From positions 1 through 64,000 of the forward strand of contig JXTB01000090.1 of the NCBI GenBank assembly GCA_002914805.1: a DNA stretch of 64,000 bases. Reading direction: 5' to 3'. This stretch comes from Parasponia andersonii. Its lineage: Eukaryota > Streptophyta > Magnoliopsida > Rosales > Cannabaceae. Numbering within the stretch: position 1 is the first letter of the stretch; each line of letters begins with the position of its first letter. The notes under the pieces were generated by a model. The model searched no databases. It was not told where the DNA came from and saw nothing but the letters and a program-made list of their open reading frames with translations. The position numbers and the translations under genes were made by a program. This document shows positions 36,495 to 48,000 of this stretch, in pieces.

Positions 36495-37213
36495 TATAAT
36501 AGATTACAAATAAAGGTAATGATATTAATAGCCCACGAATTATACCTGCAAGACTATTTTGTTTTCTGAATTTTTAACTTACATAGTAATAGTCCATGAA
36601 TTATATAATTATTACAACAATTTTCTTTTTGTCATAAATTATTAAATATTTAATAGAAATAAGTCATTACAGGGTCACATGTTGGTAATTATGATCAATA
36701 ATGAAATTTTGAATTTTTAACTTAGACATCAGACTACCAAGACAATGCAATTATTGCAGAAATGACAATTTTTGTTTACCAACTGTTAAATTTTTAAAAG
36801 GAATGAATCTTGTGCAAAGCGTACTATTTAGTAATTATGGCTAAAAACGAAATTATGACTTATAGAATTAAATAATGTCTAATTATACACTTTGTTTATG
36901 AATATTTTATGTTAAAAAACTAATAGTTTGTGAGAAATGACTATTGTTATAACAATTGCATAATTCAGGGGTCATTACTATTTAAGTTAAAAATTCAGGA
37001 ACAAAATGATACGATGAGTATAAATCAGAGATTATTATTATATTTAACCATTTTAAATATGATAAGGTAAACCACAACTCTCAACAAAATTCGGGGCTAC
37101 AAAGTATTTTGTCAAAGTATTAACATAAACACTCGCTTTTAGTAAAATTTTAAAAGGAGGAGGGGGGACAAACTTTTGACCATTAAGTTTTGTAAAATAT
37201 TAACTTTTATCGG

Positions 37214-37705
37214 CTCATTTAGTGCGTATGATTGGATTAGATTGGACTGGATTAATAATTAGAATGAATTATTTAGTATTGTATTGTGTTTGGTGTAACA
37301 AAGGACTAGGGCATAAATATATAATAAAAATTTGATATAGTTTTCATAATATTTTTTTTATGAAATAAGAAGATAAATATTTCATAAATTGGAGAGAGAA
37401 AATTAAATAAATTTTATTTATTTTTAATAATTATTAAATGTTTTATTTTTTAAAAAGGGATATGCATTTTGTAAGAAAAGACACAAGATAAAAAAAATAT
37501 TTTATCCAAAAAAAATTGCAAAAAAAAGTCACGTCTTTGTTGGGACTAAATAAACTCAAGTTCTAGATGAGACTATTTAGTCTCATAGTAGAGGCATTAT
37601 TTTGGAGACTTAGACTCTTTTGTCCAATCTACCAGAAGGCCTAAACACAGGATTAAACAAAAGAATCCAGTCATTTCATATAATCTAATCTCCCAACAAG
37701 GCCTA
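37214..37705. mobile_element. MITE-like element with GGATTAGATT-type inverted ends
   Basis: The left end contains GATTGGATTAGATTGGACTG; the reverse complement of the right end contains TTGTTGGGAGATTAGATT followed by ACTGGATT. This arrangement is common for nonautonomous hAT-like elements in plants. No coding frame. Confidence 0.5.
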
Positions 37706-38384
37706 TAGGAATTAAAAAATACAGTATTTTCATGGTAAGAACTTTTTTTTAATTAATTCTATTATTATTATGTGAATTATTTGAATAGTGACTATAAATT
37801 CTATTTTGGTCCCATAATTTTAGTTGTTCCTAACTCGGTCTTAAATTATAGTTTTGTCTTACTTTGTTACATAAACCTTAAGTGTCATGTTCTATTAGCC
37901 TAAATTATGTTTTTTAAATAACACAAAAACATAATTCATAAATAATACTTGAGATATTTTAAAATTTAAAGATCAAAATGGAATTTAATATGTCTCTTAA
38001 GGACTAATATAAAATGAGACACAGATACACTTGCATCTTAAGCCACTATTCAAATTAATATTTCCTTTTAAAAGATCAAAAGATTTATGTTTATGCATAA
38101 TATTTAGGTATAATTATTTGCAAAGTCCTAGTTGAAAATAGAAAAATTATAGAATAATCTTATAAAATAATAAAATGTGGTTCTAGCTACTAGACAGAAT
38201 TACTGGCGGCGTCCTGTGTAAGAGGTGTGAGATTATTTTAGATTATGGGTTAAAACTATAGTTATGATATATTTTAGGAAACATCAATGTCATATATATA
38301 CATACGTATATTTTTTTTCAATTTTAGTATTCTTTTAGGATTTTTTTGGGGGAAGGGGGAGGGCATATGTGTGTATTGATAGAA

Positions 38385-38700
38385 GGGTTGGCAATCGAAA
38401 TACGATATAATATCACGAATCACAATCGAAGTATTTAATTAACACATTTGACATGAAATTGACTTAATTAACATGATTAATAAATTTTTTTACCAAAATA
38501 TATCAAAAAATATAAAATAATTATTTTATTAAAAATGTTTTAAATGAATTTTTTGTAAATAAATGAAGTAAAATTAAACCATAAAAAACAAGTAAACTAG
38601 CAATTACATTATTTGGAAGTGTTGTCAAATATGAATGTGAATGTTGTTTTCAGTAAACAGGTAATATACAGGTCAATTTGAAATACACATAATATAAATG
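38385..38700. repeat. Dispersed repeat with CACGAAT/GATTAATAAAT words
   Basis: Contains ATACGATATAATATCACGA, TTTAATTAACACATTTGACA and ACATGATTAATAAAT. The same word set occurs at 54640-55115, so the two are probably copies of one family. Noncoding. Confidence 0.4.
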
Positions 38701-40009
38701 GGTTAAGTCGACAAAAATGGCACTAATTGCCAACTCATATTCTTATTTTGCCTCATACGATGTGAATCGTAGTTTGCCCACAAGCTTTCAATTGTTTGAA
38801 AAATGCCATTTATTGTTAGATTTACTAATTGGGATTGTTATTTTGACACTTTTATCCTTCTAGATAGTAAAGTGGTTAAAGTTACCTAATTTAGGGGGAA
38901 AAACAAAAAAAAAAAAAAAACAATCCTACATAATACAGTTAATTCAAAAATCACACACAAAAAAAAAAATTACATCTCAAAATTTATTTATTTTTTTATA
39001 ATAAAATTTGTATTTTATTCTACAAATAAGGAGTACAATTACAAAATTGATACAAAGATTAAATTATAGTAATCCATAAAGTACTAATAATAATAATGAC
39101 TATAAGGACATCAAGAATAAATAGTCAAACTCATTTTGTCCTACTAGTGACCGAGGAGAAAAAATATATGCACAAGATATTGAAGTCGCACATGCAAATC
39201 CACAAACTAAAGAGACAACCAAATCATCATGAGAAATACCACCTCTTTGTCTCTTTTGAATCTACCTCTACCACTCAAGTTGACTTTTTGGACTTCACAG
39301 GAACACCCCATTTTTAGTACAATTTAAAAAAAAAAAAAAAAAAAAGTTATACACATTTGGTATGAGAGGAAGGGGGGAGAGTATGAAGTAAGGGCGGGGG
39401 CACAATGAGCATTTTTCCAGGTTTGAATTTGTGTGTTCGGATTTGTGGAAAGGGGAAAACTGAAACCGAACCAAATAACATTCATTTATTTCGTTTTAGA
39501 TATTGAGCTATTGAGATTTTAGGACGAAAATGAATCATAAAAATGAGATATTATAATTTCTTTGCGGAGTTATTTTAATCCAACCATTAAATATGAGTTT
39601 TGGATTTATTTTAGACTAAATGATAACCCAAATGTACAAGAAAAAACTTCGATTTTCTTTAGGTTCAGGTTGAACCTATCCCAAAAATGACTAATCGAGT
39701 TAAAAAAAAAAAAAAAAGTTTACTTTTGGTTGGATTTAATCCGAAGTGGTCATATTATGAATTTTCATATTGGTGGAGTTGGTTCCGGATGGTATGTTAG
39801 TTGGAGTTTTTATGGATTTTGTACACTTCTAGTTAGAAGGATTGAGAGGTTAGGAAGGAATGAGCATGTGAGTAGTAGAAAGGAGAGTAACAATCTCGTC
39901 TATTTGGTATATGATAGTAGAATAGGAATATAAATCTTTTTTAAATAGGACAAAATACCTTATAGTTCCTTGACTTTTGTTAAGAGTTGTCGTTTCCGTT
40001 ACATTGGAA
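38701..40009. other. Intergenic stretch with homopolymer runs
   Basis: No supported gene. Several A runs (38908-38921, 39327-39345, 39701-39717). Short open frames at 39096 and 39730 show no recognisable family. Confidence 0.4.
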
Positions 40010-40290
40010 ATTTTCCCTAAATGCCCTTTTTTTTAAATTAAATATAGTGTCATTTTACTCCAATTTTTGTAAATATTGTGCCACTTGTTCCTAATTTGTA
40101 GATAGCATTAAACACAAAAGTTTTTCATATTTTCTCATATTTGCTTAAGCACCAAAACTTGAGAAAATTTTCATCTTTTCACCCTCACAACATATATAAA
40201 TTTCTAATATTGGGCGTTAACTGGGGCAAACTGATATAACATTTTATAAAATTTCAAAAGTAAAATGATGCCACATTTATAAAAAAAAAA
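40010..40290. mobile_element. MITE-like element, copy 2 (shorter)
   Basis: Shares the left-end word ATGCCCT, ATTTTACTCCAATTTTTGTAAATATTGTGCCAC-type structure and the right-half phrase GGGGCAAACTGATA with the element at 36044-36494. An A run replaces the far right terminus. Confidence 0.45.
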
Positions 40291-40676
40291 AAAATAGGAT
40301 GTTTAGGTGAAATTTCAAATGAAAAAAAAAATAATAATAATAATAATAAAAGAACAACTTTACACAGATGTGGGGGACCATATCTGTATTTCTTTGTTTG
40401 TTACTAGGTTTGTGTGTCTTTCTAATACCCAATAAAGTGAATCTCAAGTGGGAGTTCATTTAGGTACAAAAAGAGGGGCAAGTGAGGTTTACTACCCAAA
40501 GCGGACGTCTTTTTTTTTTTTTTTTTTCCCTCTTCAACAGCCTGACACTCTCTCTCTCTCTCTCTTCTCTGACTTCTTTCTCCTTATTTCATATGTGCTC
40601 TTTGGCTGTGGCCCTAGTTTGTGTCTGTGACTGATAATCTCTTGGGTGTTAGATTTAGTCGACTTGATCATCCCTG

Positions 40677-40885
40677 GTATGTTTTTTTTTTTTTTTTTTT
40701 TTCTCTCTTTGTAAATCTTTTTAATTTCTGAAATATTTTTGTTTTTTGTTTTGTTTTGTTTACTTTTTACTAGATTTATGGTATTTCTTCTTTGATATTT
40801 ATGGGATTATACTCTGATATAGCTAAAGTTAAATATATCAAAACAATGTGATGTTATAATGGTACACTATAGTGCCTGGAAGTAG

Positions 40886-40916
<31 letters not shown>

Positions 40917-42213
40917 TGTAAGTTTCTTTATAAGTTGATTATGTGTAGTAGCTTTTGAAATTGGTATTCTCTTTAGTATACGTTGCTATAAAAGTTCCTT
41001 CTTTTTCATTTTGCTCTTGACCTTTTTTTTTTTTTTTTTTTTTTTTTTTGAGTCCCTGAAAACCCATTTACAGTGTAAGTGTGTAACCATAACTCTCACT
41101 AGACAAGGGTCGATCATAGCAAAAAAAAAAAAAAAAAAAAAAAGACTCCGATTGTTTCTTTTGGACTTTGGGTGTCTTTGTTTTAATTCTTCTATCTGTT
41201 ATATGGCTTGAGATAAGGGGAAAAGAATGGAAATTGTGTATCTATTTATAATTCCAAATTTTCAAAAACAGGTCTCTGTTTGGTGGCATTATTTTTGTTT
41301 TTATTTTTGAAGCGATGGTGGAATTGATTCTACTCTGTGCAAGATAAACCATAGTTTCTACGAGCTAAATACGTCTACAATATTTATATGCTTTTATCTT
41401 AAGATTGTTTATCATTGTTGGCAAACCGCAAAAACAACTAATTCTAGTCTTTATGGTTTGACCTCATCGTTATTTGATCAATCGGTTTTTGTTGCTATTG
41501 ATTCGTGGTATTCCTCTTAGACAAAGTTTTTATGTGGTTAATTCTATTAGTACTCTTTGACGAACAATTTGTATCTGTGAAATTTATTGTATCATATAAA
41601 CCTCTGTAAATCTGGTCATTATAGCCATGTTATTGTTGTGATTTTTAGTTGTCTTCTCAGGTGTCTGCTCTTGCTGATTGCATTTTGAGAAAACGTGGAG
41701 TATGATGTCCATAGACTTTCAACAAATTCTTTCTCTCTTGAGGTGATAATCATTTTAGAATGGCATTCTCTCATTTTCAAGCTATTTGGCGGGATGGATG
41801 TATGATAATGTAAAGTTTAGATATTTTTTTGGAGTTTGGGGCATGTTTGTATAGGGTTGGTGCAAGCTTTGCTTAGATCTTTAGATCAAACTAAACCAAT
41901 TCAAACATGACAAGTAAATATGGCTTTGGGGCAAGGAACGTGACAATTTTGTTGTTGTAGTGTTAAAACCGTTCTACAAACAATTTTATTTCGGCTGCTT
42001 CTTATTAAAGTGTCGGGCAATGATCAATGGATGTAGGGAATTTTGTTCAAATATGGACCGTTATTTTTATTGTGAACATAATGAGATTTGTTCTGAAGAG
42101 ATGTGTCTTAACAATGCATCATTCTCATTTTAATGTACTTCTGTTTAAAAAATTTTGATTGCAATCCAGCAACCGAAGGTTGTTATTTCCAGTTTGGACG
42201 TCTTCTTCTTCTT

Positions 42214-42294
<81 letters not shown>

Positions 42295-42482
42295 AATGGG
42301 TTTACCTGACCATGTGAGTTTAACCAGTAATGTTATTACTTTTTTTCTCCATAGTAAAAAGGTATGATTATCCTAACTAATGTGTGTTCAAAATTTAGGA
42401 AATTTAATTTTCCTTCTATAAAAAAGATGTAAATGGCATATCTTTGACACACTTTTTATGCTATATATTGTGCTAAATTTAG
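40677..42482 (+). other. 5'UTR intron of the GRAS gene
   Basis: Donor CCCTG/GTATGT at 40677 and acceptor AAATTTAG at 42482, 13 nt before the start codon. The upstream noncoding exon is pyrimidine-rich (CTCTCT run near 40550). The intron holds several long T and A runs and (TA)n at about 40889-40908. Confidence 0.7.
42216..42290. repeat. 75-nt uninterrupted T run
   Basis: Unbroken T from 42216 to 42290, preceded by CTTCTTCTTCTTCC. It lies inside the 5'UTR intron of the GRAS gene, about 190 bp before the acceptor. The exact length in the assembly may be unreliable. Confidence 0.95.
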
Positions 42483-42495
42483 GTGGTTGTGAGGA

Positions 42496-44598
42496 ATGGA
42501 AACTCCAAGTAATGGAAACTTGCTTTCGAGTGTGAGCCATGGGGTTAATTCCCCAGAAGATTGTGACTTTTCGGATACAGTATTGAAGTACATAAGCCAG
42601 ATGCTCATGGAAGAAGAGGACATGGAGGACAAGACTTGTTTGGTTCAAGAGTCATCAGATCTTCAAGCTGCTGAAAAGTCGTTCTACGAAGTTCTTGGGG
42701 AAAAGTATCCCCCTTCCCCTGAACAAAGCCATAGACATGTTTTTCAAAATGGTGAAAGTCCAGATGAAAATTTCACTACAAATTCCAACAATTATATAAA
42801 TAGTAGTGTCTACAGTAGTGAGTATTTGGTTGATCATACCTTGTATCATCCAAATATGGGTGATTATACCTCTCAATTACATTTTCTTCCTGGCTATGGA
42901 GTTTCTCAATCGTCTTATAGCTCTTCACATAGTGCAATTAGCAGCTTGGATGGATTGTTGGATTCTCCCAGCAGTATAGTTCAAGTGCCTGATTTGAGTA
43001 GTGAGAGTCGATCAGTATGGCAGTTTAGGAAGGGGGTGGAGGAGGCTAGTAGGTTTCTTCCCACTAGAAATGAAATGGTTGTCAATCTAGAGGCAAACGG
43101 ATATTTAGCTCAAGATCCTCTGAGGGTTGGGACGAATGAGGTTTCTGTGAAGTCAGAGAAAAAGGATGATGGGGAGTGTTCTCCTGGAAGCTCTAGGGGG
43201 AGGAAGAACCCTTACAGGGAGGATAAAAATTTGGAAGAAGAGAGGAGCAGCAAGCAAGCAGCAGTTTACATTGAATCCACGCTACGGTCGAAGCTGTTTG
43301 ATCTTGTACTGCTTTCTAGTCTTGGGGATGGAAAGGCTCATTTGACATCATTCCGTGAAAGCTTGAGGAGCGAACTTACTAAAAGTATGCTGCAAAATGG
43401 CCAATTAAAAGGATCGAAAGGAGGGAAAGGCAGTCGTGGTAAGAAAGTTGGTAGAAAGAAGGAGGTGGTGGATTTGAGAACTCTCTTGATTCAGTGTGCC
43501 CAAGCAGTTGCAGCTGATGACCACAGGAGCGCAAATGAACTGCTAAAGCAGGTTAGACAACATTCTTCTCCTTTTGGCGATGGAACTCAGAGATTAGCTA
43601 GTTGTTTTGCTGATGGCCTTGAGGCACGCTTGGCTTGTACAGGTAGCCAGATTTACAAAGGCCTCGTTAGTAAAAGGACATCTGCTGCCCATGTTTTAAA
43701 AGCTTACCGGCTATACCTTGCGGCCTGCCCATTTAGGAAGATGTCTAATTTTGCATCAAACAAGACAATAATGAATGTGACAACCAAAGCAACAAGGGTT
43801 CATGTCATAGATTTTGGTATCCTTTATGGCTTTCAGTGGCCCACCCTTATTCAACGTCTCTCAATGAGAGATGGTGGACCCCCAAAGCTTCGGATTACTG
43901 GGATCGAATTTCCGCAACCTGGCTTTAGGCCAGCTGAGCGAGTTGAGGAAACTGGACGTCGCTTAAAAGCTTATGCTAAGAGTTTCAATGTTCCGTTCGA
44001 GTATAATGCAATTGCAAAGAAGTGGGAAACTATTACGCTTGAGGATCTAAATATAGACAGCGATGAGGTCCTTATTGTTAACTGTCTGTATAGGGGCAAG
44101 AACCTGCTTGATGAAAGTGTGACAGTGGAGAGTGCAAGAAATGTGGTTCTGGCTTTGATAAGGAAAATTAATCCAGATATCTTTATCCATGGGATTGTCA
44201 ATGGATCCTACAATGCGCCTTTCTTTGTTACCCGGTTCCGAGAAGCATTGTTTCACTTTTCTGCGTTATTCGATATGCTTGAAATGATTGTGCCTCGTGG
44301 GGAACCTGAGCGCATGCTGATTGAGAAAGAGATCTTTGGCAGGGAGGCTTTAAATGTCATAGCTTGTGAGGGCTGGGAAAGAGTGGAAAGGCCTGAATCA
44401 TACAAACAATGGCAAATCCGGATCATGAGGTCTGGCTTTGTGCAAGAACCTATAGACCGGTCTATCATGAGGAAGGCAACTGAGAAAGTAAGGTCCACTT
44501 ATCACAGTGACTTTATTATTGATGAAGATAGCGGGTGGTTGTTGCAGGGATGGAAAGGACGAATCATCTTCGCCATTTCATCCTGGAAACCTGCCTAA
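42496..44598 (+). CDS. GRAS transcription regulator, LISCL subfamily (SCL14/SCL33-like)
   Basis: Single coding exon, 700 aa. An in-frame TGA lies two codons upstream, so this ATG is the first possible start in the spliced leader. The N-terminus carries the LISCL signatures DFSDTVLKYISQMLMEEEDM and LQAAEKSFYEVLGEKYP, which act as acidic activation motifs in that subfamily, then the QFRKGVEEASRFLP motif and a basic stretch (about 300-325) suited to nuclear import. The GRAS domain spans about 326-700: leucine-rich region I from LRTLLIQCAQAVA, VHIID motif as VHVID at 435-439 followed by GFQWPTLIQRL, PFYRE region with PFEYNAIAKKWETI and APFFVTRFREALFH, and SAW region ending WLLQGWKGRIIFAISSWKPA. 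Arabidopsis SCL14 works with class II TGA factors in detoxification responses; whether this protein does the same is inference. It looks intact. Confidence 0.95.
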   Translation: METPSNGNLLSSVSHGVNSPEDCDFSDTVLKYISQMLMEEEDMEDKTCLVQESSDLQAAEKSFYEVLGEKYPPSPEQSHRHVFQNGESPDENFTTNSNNYINSSVYSSEYLVDHTLYHPNMGDYTSQLHFLPGYGVSQSSYSSSHSAISSLDGLLDSPSSIVQVPDLSSESRSVWQFRKGVEEASRFLPTRNEMVVNLEANGYLAQDPLRVGTNEVSVKSEKKDDGECSPGSSRGRKNPYREDKNLEEERSSKQAAVYIESTLRSKLFDLVLLSSLGDGKAHLTSFRESLRSELTKSMLQNGQLKGSKGGKGSRGKKVGRKKEVVDLRTLLIQCAQAVAADDHRSANELLKQVRQHSSPFGDGTQRLASCFADGLEARLACTGSQIYKGLVSKRTSAAHVLKAYRLYLAACPFRKMSNFASNKTIMNVTTKATRVHVIDFGILYGFQWPTLIQRLSMRDGGPPKLRITGIEFPQPGFRPAERVEETGRRLKAYAKSFNVPFEYNAIAKKWETITLEDLNIDSDEVLIVNCLYRGKNLLDESVTVESARNVVLALIRKINPDIFIHGIVNGSYNAPFFVTRFREALFHFSALFDMLEMIVPRGEPERMLIEKEIFGREALNVIACEGWERVERPESYKQWQIRIMRSGFVQEPIDRSIMRKATEKVRSTYHSDFIIDEDSGWLLQGWKGRIIFAISSWKPA

Positions 44599-44673
44599 CA
44601 ATTTTGGAAGGCACGGTTAGGCTCTGGGTCTGATTGTCAGGTTCAGCATTCAAAAGGGTAATTGAGGAACAAG

Positions 44674-44753
44674 GTACGTATTGATTGTAAGATATGTTCT
44701 TCTCTTGTCCTTCATATTCCTCATTTGATAATCCACTATTTGTATCCTGGCAG
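44674..44753 (+). other. 3'UTR intron of the GRAS gene
   Basis: Donor ACAAG/GTACGT at 44674 and acceptor TATCCTGGCAG at 44753, 80 bp, U-rich. The junction lies 75 nt after the stop codon. Confidence 0.55.
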
Positions 44754-44985
44754 GTTATGTGAAAGTGGCCTCTAATGGATTCCAGTTGCCTTCTCATGAT
44801 GCTGAGATAAGGCCACTGAGAAGGTTGCTTAGCCCTCTTGGAGAAGTAGAACACCAACATAATCATGTAATATTTTATTTCACATGATAGTATTCTTACT
44901 AAGCTTCTTCTATCTTATGATCTAAATTCAAATAGGGATGTAGTAAGGAAATGTATTATAAGTAGACCAATCCACTTTTCAGTTC

Positions 44986-44991
44986 AATAAA
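44986..44991 (+). terminator. Poly(A) signal of the GRAS gene
   Basis: AATAAA about 390 bp after the stop codon, at the end of a transcript-like 3' region. Other weaker signals exist nearby. Confidence 0.45.
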
Positions 44992-45009
44992 GCAGAGAAG
45001 ATAATTATG

Positions 45010-48000
45010 CAGCTTAGTCTTGACTTTTTGAGCCTTTCATTACATTAGCTACTGCTTGTGTTTCTTCCTGCCTTATTTGTTTATGCAGCTTCTTTCACAT
45101 GCTTCATAAACGCATAGTAATTTTTCCCATCGATTGAAGGCATTTCAATCTGTTTCTGTTTACAAAGTCTTTTTAGTGTAAGACATGTAATAGATTAATA
45201 ATAACATCTGGTCTTGTTGGTAGGGATGTTCTTTCTTATTCATTTTCTATTTTGAGAGAGTGATGCAAAAGATTTCAAGTAGAATTCATCCTCGGTAGAT
45301 CTTTTCATTGAAAATGGCAGAACGTTTGGTACTCATAGTCACATGTTCTCACCCTCTGGCATCATCTTATCTATTAACTTGGTACTTTTGAAACCTCCTG
45401 ATATGAATTTTCTGCAATGTGGAGTAATGTAATGGTGCATAAGATTCTAGAGACATCTAAAGTTGGATTGAATTTGCAATGTGTATTTGATCGTAGTCGA
45501 CCAAAGTAGACCATATATTGCAGTGATTAATACCTAAAGGAAATAGCCTTAGCAAGTCATTTGAAGTTTGAGTGAAGGTGCTTTTTTTCGTTCGTTGGGA
45601 CCAACCATTATATCGTCTTCCCAACTTGGTGTTTAGGTAGTTTGTATAAGGATAAAATAATACCACACACACTACACATTCAGCTTAATAATAATAATAA
45701 TAACAATACTCCACTGCACTACACATACCAATGTGTCTACCAATCAAATCTGATGAGAGTGACATGGTCATTAACCTGTCTACCAATCAAATATCATCTA
45801 TGTGCATGTTTGTTTTATCAGTTATGTCACCAATTTAATAGTAATAAAAACTTATAAAACTTTGGAGACGTTGAGTAATAACAATTTATAAAAGTGTGAA
45901 TGGTAAAAAAAATTACTTTGATTTTTGAGTATTTTGTAATTTAAATTTGAAATTTAGATTCCTGCAAAATAATACTGTAAGAATAAAAATTTTTGAAAAT
46001 TGATATGTTTGATTGATTTTTTGAATAATTTTATTAAGTAAAATATAATAATACTATCGGGAGAATAATAAAGACTAAATTAGTTTTAATAAACAATATT
46101 ATTATCTTTTTGTTATTAAAAATGGTCAAAAAAAAATTAATGCATGTATCGAGTCTATATCTCAAGTTATTTTATTACAATTTACTCATTTATAAATTTT
46201 TGATAGGCAATTCTCGCATATTTACATCTTTCACCTATTTTTCATATTTTTAATATCACTTTTTACAACGTGAGACGATTTGTTACTATATAATATAATT
46301 AATAGATATCATCAAACTTATTTTGGAAAAAATTTTAATTATAGGGACAATATTTATATATGTCATGTGTATTAAAAATGTGATAAATCAGGATGGATCT
46401 CTAGTACTATCTTTCTCTTTTCGTTGACATTTGTGTCCTGATTTGTTTCGTATCCGGTTTTTGGCATGTTCGAACTTGGGTCTTCAGATGGGTTGATCGG
46501 ATTCGCTGAGGCACCAGAATGACACCAAATGTGCTATGTCTAGCAACCAGTTAATAGTCTTCCTTGTTGACAGTCGCCATTAGGCAGGCCTATGGCCTTG
46601 GATTTACCTCAAAGAACTCCATGCAGCTGAAAAAACCAAAAAAAAAAAAAAAAAAAAAAATAATAATAATAATAATAAAGTTGTTTTTTCTTTTTCCAAA
46701 AAAAAAAATGTGAAAAAAAAAGCTTTTCAAAATTTGTATTTTCACTTTGTATCCCTTTTTCAAAATTTTTATTCTAATAATTCGATTTTGCACGTCTACA
46801 AAGAATCAACATTTGGAAAAAATAAATAAATAAATAAATAATTACTGAAGATTTCAAAAGTGAAATGCAATGTTTGTGGTACAATATTTGTGGTAAATTA
46901 TAAACTAACTAAAATAGAATAACATTACATTTGGTGTAACGTTATGCAATTCAGTATCCATACCAGACCTAGTTAATTGCTAATCTTCTCGAAAGCAAAT
47001 ATTGACAATGAGCAATTGACTCCATAACTTCAAAATTTCAAATGTCATGTATAAACATCTCAAGTTCGCCTCTGAATCTTCTCAATTCAAATTTAATGCC
47101 AATTCCAATCCCCCGATTTCAATATTATCATCGCAATTTTTGTTAAATAAATTACAACTCAAAAATCAATACAAAAATGTGATCAAAAACTTAACATGAT
47201 CAATAACCACACATGGATCCAATGTTGCAGTCTAAAGTTCAATTCCCCCACCCCCAATATCAAAATAATAATAAAAAAATCAACACAGTGAGTGTCATTT
47301 TTTGAGATTGGGTCATATATATAACTGTATTGTACATGACACCCCATACTTTATGTCATGTCAATATTATAATGACATTATCTAAAAAAAAGAAAAAAAA
47401 AATTACAGTTATTACTGAACTTTTGAAAAGAAAAGACTATGGTATATATTTAATGTAGAAAAATATAGATCATTATTATTTTACACATGAAATGTAAATC
47501 ACGGTATATATTTAATGTATAAAATATATACTGTAGTCTATATTTCATAAATAAAAATTATAATAAAATTGACATATATTTTAAAATGTATACCATAGAT
47601 CAAATTTATAATGAAAAATATAAATTATAGTAAATATTTATATTATAAAAATATGCTCTCCATATTTTACCTATGAAATGTGTACCTCATGAAAAAATTC
47701 ATATTATAAATATGAACCATTCATATTTTATATGGCATATAAAATGTGGACCATAAAAATGGTATTTTGGAAAGAAAAATTAAAAATAAGTATTTATGAA
47801 AATAATTACTAGAAGTAAATTTCTCAAACTCATAAGCTCGTGAAATTTTTGGTTTGGGTTGGGCTATAAATATGCAAGCCGGCCTTATAAGGTTGGCTTA
47901 TGGATTTAGCCATGCACAAGCCGATAAAACTCAACCAACCCTAGCAATAGATGTAAAGTTTAAAGAAGCCTTTACATATATGCATAAATATAAAATTTCA

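Noticed and set aside
43971-44498. Minus-strand frames of 69-81 aa
   Set aside because: Shadows of the GRAS coding sequence.
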